Origin: Lethocerus indicus
Taxonomy: Eukaryota > Arthropoda > Insecta > Hemiptera > Belostomatidae
Assembly (NCBI GenBank): GCA_019843655.1
Contig: JACDQD010000006.1
Coordinates: 3,898,034 to 3,962,033 of the forward strand
Reading direction: 5' to 3'
Length of the DNA stretch: 64,000 nt
Shown here: piece by piece, positions 1-13,000 of the stretch
Numbering within the stretch: the first letter of the stretch is position 1
Layout of the letters: each line of letters starts with the position of its first letter
The notes under the pieces: generated by a model
Databases searched by the model: none
Seen by the model: only the letters and a program-made list of their open reading frames with translations
What the model was told of the DNA's origin: nothing
Made by a program: the position numbers and the translations under genes

Positions 1-1500
1 TCACGCCCAATTAACAGCGGCTTTGACCTATTAACTACAAATTGTTTCTTACATAAAATATTACTCAACTAACCATTACCAATTCAACTTCCGGCGTGGC
101 TGTTCCAGATATCAGTTTGAATTAGTATCTACAATTGAAGCCTAAAATTGAACTAGTAACAACACTTGTTGTTTAATATTTGCATTAAAGTGCTCGATTA
201 AAGGTTTGAATTCGGACCCTTCTTAGGAGTTATTGTCACTTTTACACGTCAACAGATTAGAATGTTGAAATGTTCGATACTGTTTTTTGAATAAAAAGAG
301 ACACGAGTGAATTGAGAAATAGGCGTGCACGGTTTTTTATTTATCTAATACAATCAAATACCTCGACAGTGATTTCACTTCCTGAAAAGTCAATCTGTTT
401 TTTCACAACCGCGCTCTGCCTCGAAACAGTCGACGGTTCGATAGGAAATTAGGATTTATAAGAGGTTTTACTGGCAAAATACAACCGGGTACGGTATTTT
501 AAGGGAATTTTACTCCCGCCATCTGGTAATTTTCGGTAAAGTGCGGACCAGAAACTGTTGGAGAGAAGGTGAGGCGAAGGAAGCGGAAGCGGGGCAGCCT
601 TTTAGCCGACCTTAGGGTTCGGTTCAAGGCGCCAGTGTTGACTCATTTTTGAGCCGTATAGGGCAACTTGTCGGTTCACTACCTGCTTCGAACCGCTTCT
701 TAACCCTGTTAACTCCAAATTTAGCACACCTATAAGGTACATCCGCCATTGTTACACTCTTTTTCCGACCGCTATCCGCAAACTATGTAAATCTTCCGAA
801 CGGCCTAACGGACACTACACAAGAAAAACCTTTCGAGAAATGAATTTCCCAATAATTTATAATGAACTAACTTGTGTTAAGAATTAGTTCACCAATGATA
901 CGCCTCACTTCAGTCTGGATGCTAGTAGAATTTTGTTTTTATTCCTTCTTTTATTGACTTCTCGGCAAGAGTTTCACATTCGACGTGCGAGTCTTGTCCA
1001 GTTGACAATGATGATATATCATCTAGCATCGCGATTAGGGAATGAAGCGGGGCCGCTTTCACCGTGTCTTCTTCCCAGTAGGAAGGAAAAGATCTCGTTG
1101 CCCGCCCGGTTACGCAACCGGGTGCCGGCGTAAAAGCTCCCCTGCATTAGTCTGCAACTATTTAAAAGAAATTTGCCAAGCGGAGAACCGACCGAAAGAA
1201 AATGAGGCCTCGCGACCGGGCATTCCGTTTTGTTTTCTGCCGGCCCCTTCCAATCTGGGAATCTTCCGTCTGGCTCCTTTTGAAATTCTATTTTCATCCT
1301 CTTTGATTATACCAGCTTTTAGAGGGCCGATACATTTTTTTCGAGCCGCTCAGTTTACGATAAACCAGTTCATAGGGTGCCGCGCACTTCACTTAAAGCC
1401 AAGAATGAAACGGACACCGCGGGTAAATCAAATCTGCGATACGTTTTAACTCCAAGCGACTTGATGCGAATATCAATCCCAATAAACTTTCAATTGCCGA

Positions 1501-1534
1501 GGTGGTGTTTATCCGATTTTGGATAAACACCACC
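1501..1534. repeat. Perfect 14-bp inverted repeat with a 6-nt loop
   Basis: The left arm GGTGGTGTTTATCC (1,501-1,514) and right arm GGATAAACACCACC (1,521-1,534) are exact reverse complements separated by GATTTT. Each arm contains a forkhead-like ATAAACA core. There is no coding context. It could be a paired regulatory site or the remnant of a small inverted-repeat element. Confidence 0.8.
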
Positions 1535-4500
1535 ATTGGTGGAAGCGGAAGGGTAAATTTTAGTCAAAGTTCTATACTGTTAAACAATGTTTAATTCGTT
1601 TGCTACAAGTTTTCGTAATTGAAAAATTAAGACGTAGATTGTAGACAAAATTACGCAGTGAAGTGTATTTTCGTAAACGAACCGGTCGTATAATGCAATG
1701 CACTCTGTACGAGGTTGCTCACCTGGCGGCGGATAACGAAGGGTGGTTTGGTATTGGCGACTGGCCAAAAACAAAAAACCGAGCGTTAATTAATTTTTAA
1801 CCGAGGGCAAACAGAGCGCGACGATTGGCGCTCGTGCAAAGTAGGGGAAGTTTCGAAAAAACGGATCCGACTCAGAAACACCTCCCACCCCCCAACACTC
1901 CGCCGTGCAATCTCCTTCCGCCTTCCAACAATTAGCCAACACATCAATCTATGTTTTAGAGATTTCAAAAATATTTGACCCAATTTCGGTGTCGTCACAA
2001 CTCTGAAGAAGTAAGAGGATCAGGCGTTATTTGTCAGATCAGGGGAGTTGTAAGAGTTGTAAGAGTCGGGTCCATAATAAAACGAAAAAAAGTCGTTCCA
2101 CTAGAACAGTCAAGCGCGGACGTTTCAATCTGAATAAATTTAAAAAATCCTCCAATTTAAATTCTTTTAAAAGGCTTTTAACTGGACAATGTAGAAAATA
2201 ACGTTTGGAATACCTATATATACTGTTTTTTTTAAGTTTATTCTCTCTTCTGCTCGGTATAAGTAAAAGATTTGCTCTCGATACTGGCGTTCATTAAGAT
2301 TTACTTTGCCCTGCTTTCAAGCAAAAGATTGCCCGCGAGGTTTTGGGACAGCGCGGTTCTTGCGCTTTCCAGCTGGAACTTTTTCCAGACCGGTTTCGGC
2401 CGCTCGCCACCGTCAGTAGCGGAAATCGGTCGGGAGGAGGCAAGAACAGCGGTCTATAGGTTTGTGGCGTCGAGGTGGGCCGGTTTCGGTTTCTCGCCGT
2501 TCTCGGTGATACGGCATTTCTATATCTTTCCAACAAATTTTTTTAATTAAAGCGTAAACGGGGGAAAAAAATGGGGCGCCCTCGAAAATAGTTCTTGGCG
2601 GAAAGAATCGGCCGCTGAGCGAGGAGACGCAGAAACGAGAAGTGCAAAAAAGAGATGAGAATTTCCGCTACTGCAAATGGAACAATCAGTAGAAATATTG
2701 GACAGAATAGCCCGACAATTTGGATTCGAGCGGAGGACGAAAAGGCCGGTCAGTTAACTGTGTCTGACAGAGCTACGCATTGCGCCTTCCACTCCTATTC
2801 AGAGTTGCATGCACGCGTTGCGCAAGCCGAGTATATTTTTAACTCCCGCGTAAATCTACGTTCTGGACGCGAGCCCGGAAATATATTAGAAAAAGAAAAT
2901 AGGGGGGGTTTTCCGAGAGTCGACCGAAAATCGGTTCCGTGAACTCATTTTCTAATCTTCGAATTCTCATCTCCGGCAACAATGTATAGGAGTATTCTAA
3001 ATCTGCGAGTTCGGGACAGGTCATTCTTTGAAAAAATTCTGTGCGCGACATCAGATTCGTTGGCGTTAATTTCACTTATTAGCGTCAGTTTGACGTTCAC
3101 CCGTTTGAACGATAAATTTACGTTTTATAGTTTCGCGCCCCCGTCTTAATTTCGCAGCTGTTATTTTGCGTTTGACGAAATTTATCGGCATCGTTTCGAT
3201 TGTTCATATTGATCAATTGAAACCTCAACATGCTGTTAAATTAACCTCAACATTCAGCCAGTGGGTTCGAAAATATCCACGGGGCGCACTATCCGTTTGT
3301 TCGGAAATTTCAAATATTTGGACATTTATTTAAATAAAGGTTTGTATGGGAGTGTGGGTGCGCGAAGTGTTTTAAGATGTGATTTTCTGTATCCGCCCAA
3401 CTATTATTTGGCCTCAAACTTGACCGCTGGAAAAGTGAAACACTTGGGAATAATTGGCCCCGAGGCACTGTCAAGTGCAACTGCACTTGCTGCGACAGAA
3501 AATCGCTCGAGTAATTATTTCATTTGGTATTCATTGAATTAAACAACTGCTACAATATGAATTTAAAAAAGAAGCCTAAATTCAATCACTAGCTGTGATC
3601 GGTGCATACAAAAATTACACTAATATAATAAATACATTACACTAATTAATCTCCCATCTAACTGATTTAAGTTATCCTCAATAAAACAGCAGTGTTACTA
3701 TCCCTTAGCAGTCGTCCACCAATATCCAATATCTATTCGAAAAGTATATGTTTAAATTTGAATTCCTTTCGGTATAATCCGGGCGTTATCCTGATGATCA
3801 CAGAAAGATATTCGTCTCGATCCTTATCATCCCCGAGTGGGATAATCGGACTCGCTCGGTTTCCCTTTCTTCCGGATAAACGCATACGGGTCGAAGGATT
3901 GAACAACTTATTGTTGCGTGATAATCAAGTGGGTCAATTAAAAAATAAAAAATAAAATAACGCTTGGGAAGTGAGATGAGAGAGGAAGCCGAGAGAGCAA
4001 ACGGTTACGCAACGGCGACCCTTTTATTAAAGCAGACAGAGAAGTTTCTTTTTTTTTTCAGTAATTAATTTAATAATTCCTTATTGTTATTACATTTCGC
4101 GTTCAATTTTTCGTACACACGTTCGCACGGCATTATGCAACTGGCAACAGTTTCCTGGACGGCCGTTGTACCGGAATCGTCCCGATCAATTGTCCCGGCC
4201 GAGATTCAGGAAGAAGGAAGTTGTCCTTCCTGGGATATTTTTTATTTTCGTTTAGAGCCGCTAATAAATTAGAGCCGGTGTTTATTGCTTGTACGTGGCT
4301 GCCTTGTCTTATAGTGATAGATTCGGCGATTTCTGGACTTCCCGTTTTATTCGTTTCTCATACACGCAACAATTCTTTGTTGTATCATACGCGTTCACTT
4401 TTTCTAAATGATTATTTTCAAAGTCCTTTCCCTTCCTTATGCATCCCGTATTATTGTATCCTCAGATCAAAAAATATTTCTATTTCTCTCGGTTTATTTT

Positions 4501-4799
4501 TTAAATGTTGTTCGTTAGGGCGAACAATAAGTTGCGATATAAAACGAAATAATGACACCGATTGAGCGCGCGTTGTTCAGAGCGGAAGTGTGGAGGGCGG
4601 AAGCGTGTCACGCATGGGTTTATCCGGCGATTCGCCAGCAGATGGCGTTTTCAACGAGGCCGAGGTAGAGATAATTTATTATCGTTTGGAAATAATTTAT
4701 TTCCCAAATGGAATTGTGTTCCCGATTCTGTAAAGCAAACGCGCGGCCTAATCGCAGCAGTGGGATTCTTCTTCTGCTTACTGCTTCATTAAGCACTAT

Positions 4800-4821
4800 T
4801 TCGGGTTTCATTAAACCCGAA
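4800..4821. repeat. 9-bp perfect hairpin with 4-nt loop
   Basis: TTCGGGTTT (4,800-4,808) pairs exactly with AAACCCGAA (4,813-4,821) across the loop CATT. It lies in non-coding sequence with no U-run or gene end beside it. No function is assigned. Confidence 0.7.
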
Positions 4822-7800
4822 TACAACATGTACGGCTAGAAAATAAGACAATATTGTCGGCAAACTTTTATCTTTACAACTGGAAGGCCGTGAAACTCTG
4901 GTGTCGTTAATATAATAATAATCATATAATTGTCTGCTTATGATAAACTCGACTTGAATTTTTGTTACGTTCAAGGCTTCACGTAGAAAATAAAATGGTT
5001 GAAAATATGTTGTATCGATCTTCCGTGCACACCGAGAACATTTTCCGCCTTTACAAGCCGCTTTTAATGTAGTGTCTCATTAATTATTTATAAGTCGGAA
5101 ATGATCGGGCTCGAAAGCGCTATTCGGTGCATAAAACAGGAACTAAAAACCGACGCGTATCGATCTAGTTAGTTTCGATAATAAGATCAACCGACTCGAT
5201 AGCGGCGTATACCGCTGTAGATTTTTATTATAGTATCATCGTTCTATAAAATATTAAGAGAAACGAAAAACAATTCTCCGAAATTTACTATTTATCTATA
5301 ACCTTTATTTATTTTACCTCGCCGAAATAATTTGCAAACATTTATGAGGTGTGAAATTAAATTCCTCAATAAAAAGCGTCTATAGAATATTAATATTCGT
5401 CATAAGGGGAACATTGAGAGGTTGGCCAGACTTAAAAAGAGAATTGAGGCCTATAATTCATTAGTAAATACACCTACGAAGTACAAAATATAAAACTCTG
5501 CGACGTTTAGAATTATCGGACCGTTCAAAACAATGACTGTTTTTTTACGCCGCCCTTATCGTAGACTGACTTAGTGAGGGAACTAAAAATAATGCTAAGG
5601 TCGTAAGCTTGTGTGAGTATGTGCGCGTGGAGAGAAGAGAAGCACTGCTCTAAGCGTGGATACAGGAAGCAGTGGAGACACGGCAAGGCTATCCGGAGCC
5701 CCCCTCCCGCCACCTCGGACCGATGATCGGCCTTAGGTTTATCTCCCATATATGGAACAATATTCGGTCCCAGTAAACAATTCGGTTCAGCCTCGACCGG
5801 TTTCCCAGCAGATCTGTCCAACTTTGACTCGGGTATAAACACGGGCCGCCATTAATAACTTAACGCTTAACTGAAAGTGAACAATTCAAAAAGTTAGCCT
5901 GATCAGAAATAGGTTTTAGCTAAATGCACACACACTGAGACGGAGGTCATTCCAACAAGGAAAGACCAACTAGGAATTAATTAGAATTATAATAAAATCT
6001 AAAGTGAAATATTATTAATCATCTTGTATTCGTCGAAATACACACACACGATTTGGCGTAATACAGAAAATAAAAATGCCAATGTGATCAGTATTTATTT
6101 TCACTTCAGAAGGACAGAGCTGACAATTGTCAGGTGCATTAACTTCTTTTGTGAAATGGGCTTTTCTGAAATTTTGTGAACATTTTTCTTATACGTAAAA
6201 AATAATTTTGACTATTCATAATAAAACATTTATTTAATTTTGAAAGACCGAATGAGAATAGATTTATTTAGTGGTGCGATATTACTGTGATTTTCAGTAA
6301 GTGCAGCGATCGAAATTATTTAGTAGTAGTATTTATTGATTGCTCAAATTGCGTTCGATAAATTATTTAATAAATCGATAAACAATAGTTTGTTTCTGTT
6401 CAGTTCCGGGGCCAGGTATGAGATATATATAATAAATCAGGAAGAGTCATCCCTGTTCCTGAAACCTTTATCGGTTCTATTTCCGTCAGGCGGCGGAAGT
6501 GGCGTCGGGCCCCGTCGAAAACAAGAAAGAAACAGTTGATCTAGCCGCGTTTTACAGTTGCCAGCCAAGGGTTTTTGTTTTTTCCGTCGAACATAAACAA
6601 CCAGAGACGTACGCATAACGTACGCACGCGTTACTGCGACAACGGACGGTTAAAAGTTATATTTATATGAATAGAGAGCGAGACGTCTTGTTTTCGACCT
6701 CGAACTTTGTATACAATAACAGAAAAAGAAAAAATAAGACACAATCGAAAATCTACGCCGAAACGACGACTAGCTTTAATTATCGGCGTGGACCAGTGCC
6801 AGAACCTATTTTCGGTCCGGCGGTATTTTAAATGATACCGTTGTCGAAAAATAAATTAAAAGTGTATGGGGAACATTTTGAATTCACTGCAGGAGCTTTT
6901 ATCGGTATGACTCAACAAAGTTGGGTCTGACGCCCGGCTCCCATCTGAATCAATTTTGTTTGCCAACAATCACGAGTCATGTTTTCCGCCGTGGAAACTA
7001 CTCCAGATTTAAAATTAAACTTGACTCTAGAGGAACGGAAAATGACGCCGCTATTTCGTTTTCGCTAACTCTTAAGCGAATGCGAATTTCGCGTGAAAAT
7101 ACCGGTAATCCAATCCGGAACAAATTGCCCATTTTCACAGAGGGTTGTTCTAAAAATTCGTTCGGTTTCCACACATCGGTTATGCCACCTTGTTTATGCA
7201 ACATCGGAGTTGTTTATTCCGAAAAATACCGGATATAGCGAACGAACAAAAATAAGTGGCCTATTTATGTTCGAAAAGTGCATCACGATTTTTTTTTCAC
7301 CTTTCGGGAGAAAGTCACATACGGCGTAATGAATGAAAATCTCATTCATTAGATGCTCTTTAAAGGGGAAAAAAGTGAAAATTATAACAAAAGAAAGAGT
7401 TAGAAAGTGAATCTGTTACTACTTGAATCGGATCCGACCGATTAGACGAAGTCTAACCTTCGAATTTATTTCAATCCTATTAATGGTTCGTGCGCCAGCC
7501 AATACTGTTGGACAACAATCAGTCGAACGTATCTAGGCCTTCATAGATGTTACATATCAAACATTGGTTAACTATTGGTTGGTGTTATAAAAAATATTGG
7601 TAGAAAATTTAATGTGATTACCTAGATAATTGACACGGATAATTTCTTAAAAATTATGTATAATGAATTTCTAGCATCGAACCATTGATGAAATCGCATT
7701 ATAAGCTTACTGGATGCAGTAATAAGCTGCACCCAGAAGAATGAGCTAAACGAGAAAAAGGATTTGTGAAAGTCATCGCGTGCCATAAATCGCCTGTTTA

Positions 7801-9661
7801 TTAAAAAAAAAATAAAAAAGAAATGGATTTTTCGTTGCCCAATACTCCGATGTAAATGAAATGATAAACGTGGAAATTGAATTCAGAACAGACACTATCG
7901 TAATAACACCTCAAGAGTATTCACTTTCACGAAATTGAGAGTGTCGCATCGGGGTAAAATATTTTCTTTTTATATCTGTCCACGTCGATTTCGTCTAATG
8001 CTAGCAGATCGGATTCAGTAGATCTTCATTGCGGTGAAAACAACCAAGAACGCAATCAGAATGACGAACTGAACTAGGGGCCGAAAGAAAATAATACGTG
8101 TTCGCATTCTTTTTTCTTTTAAATTATTACTATTTAAAAAAAAGAACCTTGAAAATGGCGTAAATGTGACTTTGCGGAATCGCTGAGAAAATGTACGCCT
8201 TAAGGGATGACTTACATAAATTCGAAGTAGGGTTGCGTCGCGTAAATGTATTTATAGAGGTCGCGTTCGGGTCGTTCATCTGGCCCCCCTCACTGCGCAT
8301 CTTCCCGGGAAACTTGTTTCAGTTTTTTTTCCCCCCCAATGTAAATGTTTTTCGAAAAAGAAATTTCCCTTGAAAATCTTATAAATTCGTGTTACAAACT
8401 TCCTGCCGGCCGAAAATAGAATACAGCGTTGTTTTCACGTTTCGCGCAGCGATTCTTAACTTTTTTCTCTATCCCTATTTATTATTTTAATTCTATTGAC
8501 ACCGACTGCAATTGAGTCTACGATTACAGAGAGGCGGATGGCGGGTTGTCGAAATTTGAGAATATTTCAGGATTAATTCAAAATACAGGGAATTTATTCT
8601 GGTTGTACGCGGTTCACTTTTTAAGCGTTAAGGAACGTTCGAAAAACTGGACGTGCGTTCCGGAATCGCAATGAGATGCAAGAACCGAACGTTGCGCCAT
8701 CGGCACGGGCGCAAGAACGGGCGGTAGAAGTGCCAACTCTCCGGTTGGCAGAAAAAAAATACCCACTTGTAAAGACGCAATTGCTATATCGCGAAGTTAT
8801 GAAACATGCTGTTGGGGGAACATGACGGGGGAAATTCGGTTCAGTGTTCATTGTTTCCCTCGCTGATATTTCTTTACCGGAAAACACAACTGAACTTGCC
8901 TAGCCAATATGTTTAGTTTCGTCCGAATGAAGATCCAGTGCCTAAAGGAGATTAAACTTGATGCAATCTTCTGTCGAGTACGAACATTTTCCCTCGCCTT
9001 TATATTACGCGCCTTATCCTAGATAAATGATATATAATGAGTATAGAAATAAGTTGTGTCAAGGAGCTAGTTGGATTGCTTTCAACTAAGTTGCCACCGG
9101 TCCGGCCTATCGGCCTCGGGCCGCGCACTTCCGTCCTCTCCAACCAATGAAGGTAAACCGAATTGTTCGACTTTCGATTAAACGAAGTTTTATCCAAGGA
9201 ACAAACCAACTGTGTAAAGCCAGTCTGTTATTTCACAGTTCCACGATGGACATATTTGAAAGCTGAATTCTCCTTTGTTTACATCCCTGCAGTGATAAAC
9301 AAACGAGAGCTCACTACTGCAAGTTAGTGAAGCGTTGTTTCGACCTGCTAGATATGTTACTGACATCTGATTTCGCCAGTTCTACAGACGATGAAGAGCC
9401 AAGAGTAGGTTACCAATTGTTGTTTACCCCTCGAACAACTTTCCCGGTCATTTTGAACCTAGTTCTGATATTTAAAATGTTAGTAATGAGAATTGTTTTC
9501 AATCATCACCGTTTTGGGGGGGGGACTTTTTTTATTGTCAAAACAATCGTAACCGTCGCACTCGCCGATTTGTTCAGGTTGTCCGGTGTTTCGCCGTCGT
9601 CAGTAGGACTAGTTGATATTGCGGACATCTTAGAATAAATGTTAACCGTGGCATTGTTTAC

Positions 9662-9827
9662 CCAAATTGTTGTTTTCCTTGGCCTGGTCGCACCTTCCGA
9701 CCACCCTGATGATGGCCCTTCCAGCCAGTCGGGCGCACAGCATCACTGCCTGGGGCAACACGGCCTGCTGCTGGTTGTTCGCCGAATTGGTGATATCCGC
9801 TCCGAACTGGGAGTTTGGCGGCCTCAT
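9662..9827 (-). CDS. Candidate first coding exon of an unidentified minus-strand gene (partial)
   Basis: Reading down from ATG at 9,827, an open frame of about 55 codons starts MRPPNSQFGADITNS and contains a short QQQ run. Its third positions are GC-rich (GCG, CAG, CTG, GCC), unlike the surrounding sequence. This ATG is the first one downstream of a TATA/Inr pair about 220 nt upstream, which favours it as the start. Possible donors are GTAAAC at 9,661 (used here) or GTGCGA a little earlier; without splicing the frame stops about 4 codons later. A pyrimidine-rich tract ending in ACTTCAG lies just before the ATG, so an acceptor there is also possible. I do not recognise the protein, and no second exon is visible. 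A chance open frame remains possible. Confidence 0.4.
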
Positions 9828-10039
9828 GATGGGCGACTGAAGTGTTTTTTTAAAGAAAAAGAATAGAGAAAATATCCAAGGAAGACACGCGCGCTCAGTT
9901 GCGGATTTGCCGATGACGACTATCCCTGAATTTCACTTCCCCGACGTCGTTGGTTGATGAAGGGCTAAGATGAAGAGTTGTGGGATAAATGCCTCGAATA
10001 TCCTTCCAGTAGTGGGCGGTGTCCTCGATGACGCGATAC

Positions 10040-10080
10040 AGACTGAGCTCGAGAAGGCAGACCGCTTCCTTTATATAGGC
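10040..10080 (-). promoter_or_regulatory. TATA box and arthropod initiator core promoter, minus strand
   Basis: On the minus strand TATATAAA runs from 10,077 to 10,070. The arthropod initiator TCAGTC follows at 10,046-10,041, placing its A (+1) at 10,044. The TATAAA hexamer is then at -31 to -26, the spacing expected for a focused TATA/Inr promoter. No downstream promoter element is evident at +28 to +32. The first ATG in the resulting transcript is at 9,827. A TGACGTCC half-CRE-like sequence lies further upstream near 10,236. Confidence 0.5.
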
Positions 10081-13000
10081 GGTGGGAGCGCCACCCTCGC
10101 CTCCTCCGGCCTCTTCCCATCTTTCCCCACTTTCTTTTCTCCCCGCGTCTTTTCGATCTCAAGAAGAATAATGTCCGACGTTCGGAGCCTGAACCGGTGC
10201 GCACAAGAGGAGACCTGCATCGGCAGAAACTATTCGTGACGTCCTAGAGCTGTTTTCGACTTCAAACGGCCTGAATGAAAGACTTGGGAGCGCGACGATT
10301 TTATTTTTGCAACCGCCGACAGTTAACTGCCATAAAACCAGTCCCATTTAACTGAGGACTACTTCACAGCACAATTCAACTATCAACAGAAGACAACATC
10401 AAAGAGTTCGCCTCCCTTAACTCATTCTAACCCGCAAATCAATTCTAAAACAAAATTATCCGTAAAATGATGGACTTTAATAAAGATGCGCGCGCTTAAA
10501 AAATGAACTTAAAAAAATTAATATTTTTTTAGACAGTTATCGCTCCTCTAATTTTCTGACAAAATTTACATTTCTAAGACAATAGTCCAGTTAATAAACG
10601 CGATAATATCCCCAACATTTTGTTGGGACTCATTTGTCGCTAAAGAATAATGCTAAATACTTACAATAATAATATGAGTGTTATATATTTTGCGCGGAAT
10701 TCGGTAGTTCTATTTACGTTTGTCAAAACGATTTCTCATGAAAAGGAACGAGGTCGCCGTCGGAGGGAAGCTGTCCCCGAGGCTTCTTCTTCCTCGCTTT
10801 TGATATTTCGTCCTCGTACCGCGTTTTTCGGCCAACGACCGAGAAAAGAAAAACATTCCGGAAAGAAAGACTTTCCGGATTCCAATGCCGGAAATAGAAC
10901 TGTCGGAACTGTCTTGTGTCTAAACTACTCGATGAAGGGCCTTAGCGCGTCAGGAAAATAATATTTTTAAACGTTTACAAATAGAATTTCAGGAGATATT
11001 CTTATATCAGGAGATACTTAATGTTTTTTTTCCATAACTACGGAGGCAACTACCCTATTTATTTTCTAATGATAGGTTTTAATTTGTTACTAGGACATCT
11101 TAAAAATATTATTCGTGTGTTTCGAGTATGTGAACTAATCTCACCGTTACGAGTAAAGCCCAGTAGTACGGCCTTTCGATTTGTCGCCGAATTTATTAAT
11201 TCCTTTCTTTGTTCGATGTTTTAACCTACAAGTCGTTTATTTCTGTTTATCAACTGGAAGCGGAATTTTGGACCAGCGTGTAGAAGATTATTCAACGCGA
11301 CCGAAGGACTTGTTGCACGATTGCCAGATTATAAACAAACCCGTTGAAAATCTGGGGGACGTTTCCTCTTTAGAGGGGCTCTAGTCCTCCTCTCTGACCC
11401 GTTTTCCCGGTTGAATTATGACACTGGGGGATTTTGTAAAGTGTCGGTCCTCCTAAGAGAGGGAACAGCTGGCGACGCAGGCTGACTCACCTGTCCAATC
11501 TTGTTTTAAACTTAGAACACTGGGGAAACGCTTTCTGATTACTAGAAACAATGATTGGTATATTAGGACTTTTTAGAATCCCGGCGGTGGACCAAATTTT
11601 CCTACTGATGAAACGAAAGGAACTCGGAAACCGCAGTTATCATTTTCTTACGATTTTTCCTTTTATTTTTTACTTTCGGAACAAGTTTCCACCAATCGAT
11701 CTTCGTTGGATAGGCAAATCATCTATAGTGGTCTTAAGTTGAATTCGAATTCTGATTTACCTTTTTTTTCTGAAAAAAAATGTCTTCTACCTGAATTAGT
11801 TTTATTTGTTATCATTGTTGCGATCTTCTGTCTCCAACCGATAAACCAGTTTTTGGCTCCTCGCTATCTTCAGTAGCGGGCAATACTTATTTTCTCCCAA
11901 TTTAATTATAAGATGCGAGAGTTACACTTATTACACACATTGAACGGTCCCGTTGCTCTCGATGGAGAATTTTCAAGAGGAAGTTGCGGTAATTGAAGTT
12001 AATTTATGATTTCTGGCAACAAGAAACTGAAATAATCACGTTCTCAATTCCCGAAATTGCGCGAAAGAAACTTTCCCGTTTAATCCGCGTGTCGGACTGT
12101 CAAATTTATTCGGTTTGGCAGTTTGTGCGATCGTATAATACAGATAATAAAGAGGGCGTTAAGTCTTGAAACTAGAAATTACCGAGGCGACCCTGCCTAG
12201 GATTGTCTAGTTTTCCGACTTAACCGCTCTGCATTTCTGTGATTATTTTTTTTCAATTCAATCCTCTCTCAATGGCGTCTCCTAGGGCTTTCTTGGCAAT
12301 ACCCTTCTAAAGGGCGGTGACCACGGGGTGTGTACTATTATGCAGGATGCAGGATCCGTATGTAGGATGAATTTCATGAGAGCTAGGTACAGTCTTTCAC
12401 TGGGCGTTTTCCGCGCCAAAATTTACAAGCAAATTTATTTCTACAAGCTGTATTTCCATTTTTACGCAATACAGAATAATATTCAAGAGGGGCTAGGTCG
12501 CAATTGATCGAAGTATATTATATTGGCCCGACACGGTGCTCATGACGACATGGTGACAATTTCCTGACTGGATTAACGGATGGGTAACCGGGGCAAAAGG
12601 GATTCGACGAGAGGATTGGGATGAGCAGAAAGGCGGGAATGAAGTTTATGACTTATGGCCGAGTGTGGTTATGTCTTTATGAATATTGTAGAAGGCGAAA
12701 AGGAGGAGGTGGCCGGCTGAGGTGAGGCGAGCCAAGTGTGTACGGAGGTAAGACTGGTTGGTAGTGTTACCGGCATGTAATAATAGTTCCCTTAAGCCGC
12801 GAGTTGATTAACCCGCCCCGCCGGAGTTCACTCCGATTCCCGAGATAGAGCAATAATATTAGACCGAAGCGTGGTCCGGTATTATTCCTAGAAAATTAGA
12901 AGAGGGCCACCTACCTTGCCCACTTCTTTGACGTTCTATTAAATCTCCACCGCACGTTAGTTATGACGCAACCGTAGAAACTCTGCTCGCAATCCGTTTA

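Larger units (their letters stand above)
1..9661. other. Gene-poor CpG-normal region, possible long first intron of the minus-strand gene at 9.7-10.0 kb
   Basis: I see no convincing exon here on either strand. Open frames are short and unconserved-looking, with no splice-flanked coding block. CpG is plentiful: I counted 26 CpG in bases 1-600. If the TATA/Inr promoter near 10,044 on the minus strand is real and its exon ends at a donor near 9,661, this stretch would be intron sequence of that gene, whose further exons lie beyond base 1. Two strong short hairpins (1,501-1,534 and 4,800-4,821) are the only structured elements noted. Confidence 0.4.

Noticed and set aside
1042..1449. 135-aa plus-strand open frame in the left region
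   Set aside because: No domain, no splice framing, overlapping frames of similar length, and an Arg/Cys/Pro-rich composition typical of translated non-coding GC-rich DNA.
5525..5842. 105-aa minus-strand open frame
   Set aside because: No recognisable domain or promoter, and low-information composition; length is within chance for this CpG-normal block.
9327..9866. Plus-strand open frames opposite the 9.7-kb candidate exon
   Set aside because: They lie mostly over the minus-strand coding-like block or its presumed intron. Splice signals, TATA/Inr and first ATG all favour the minus strand.
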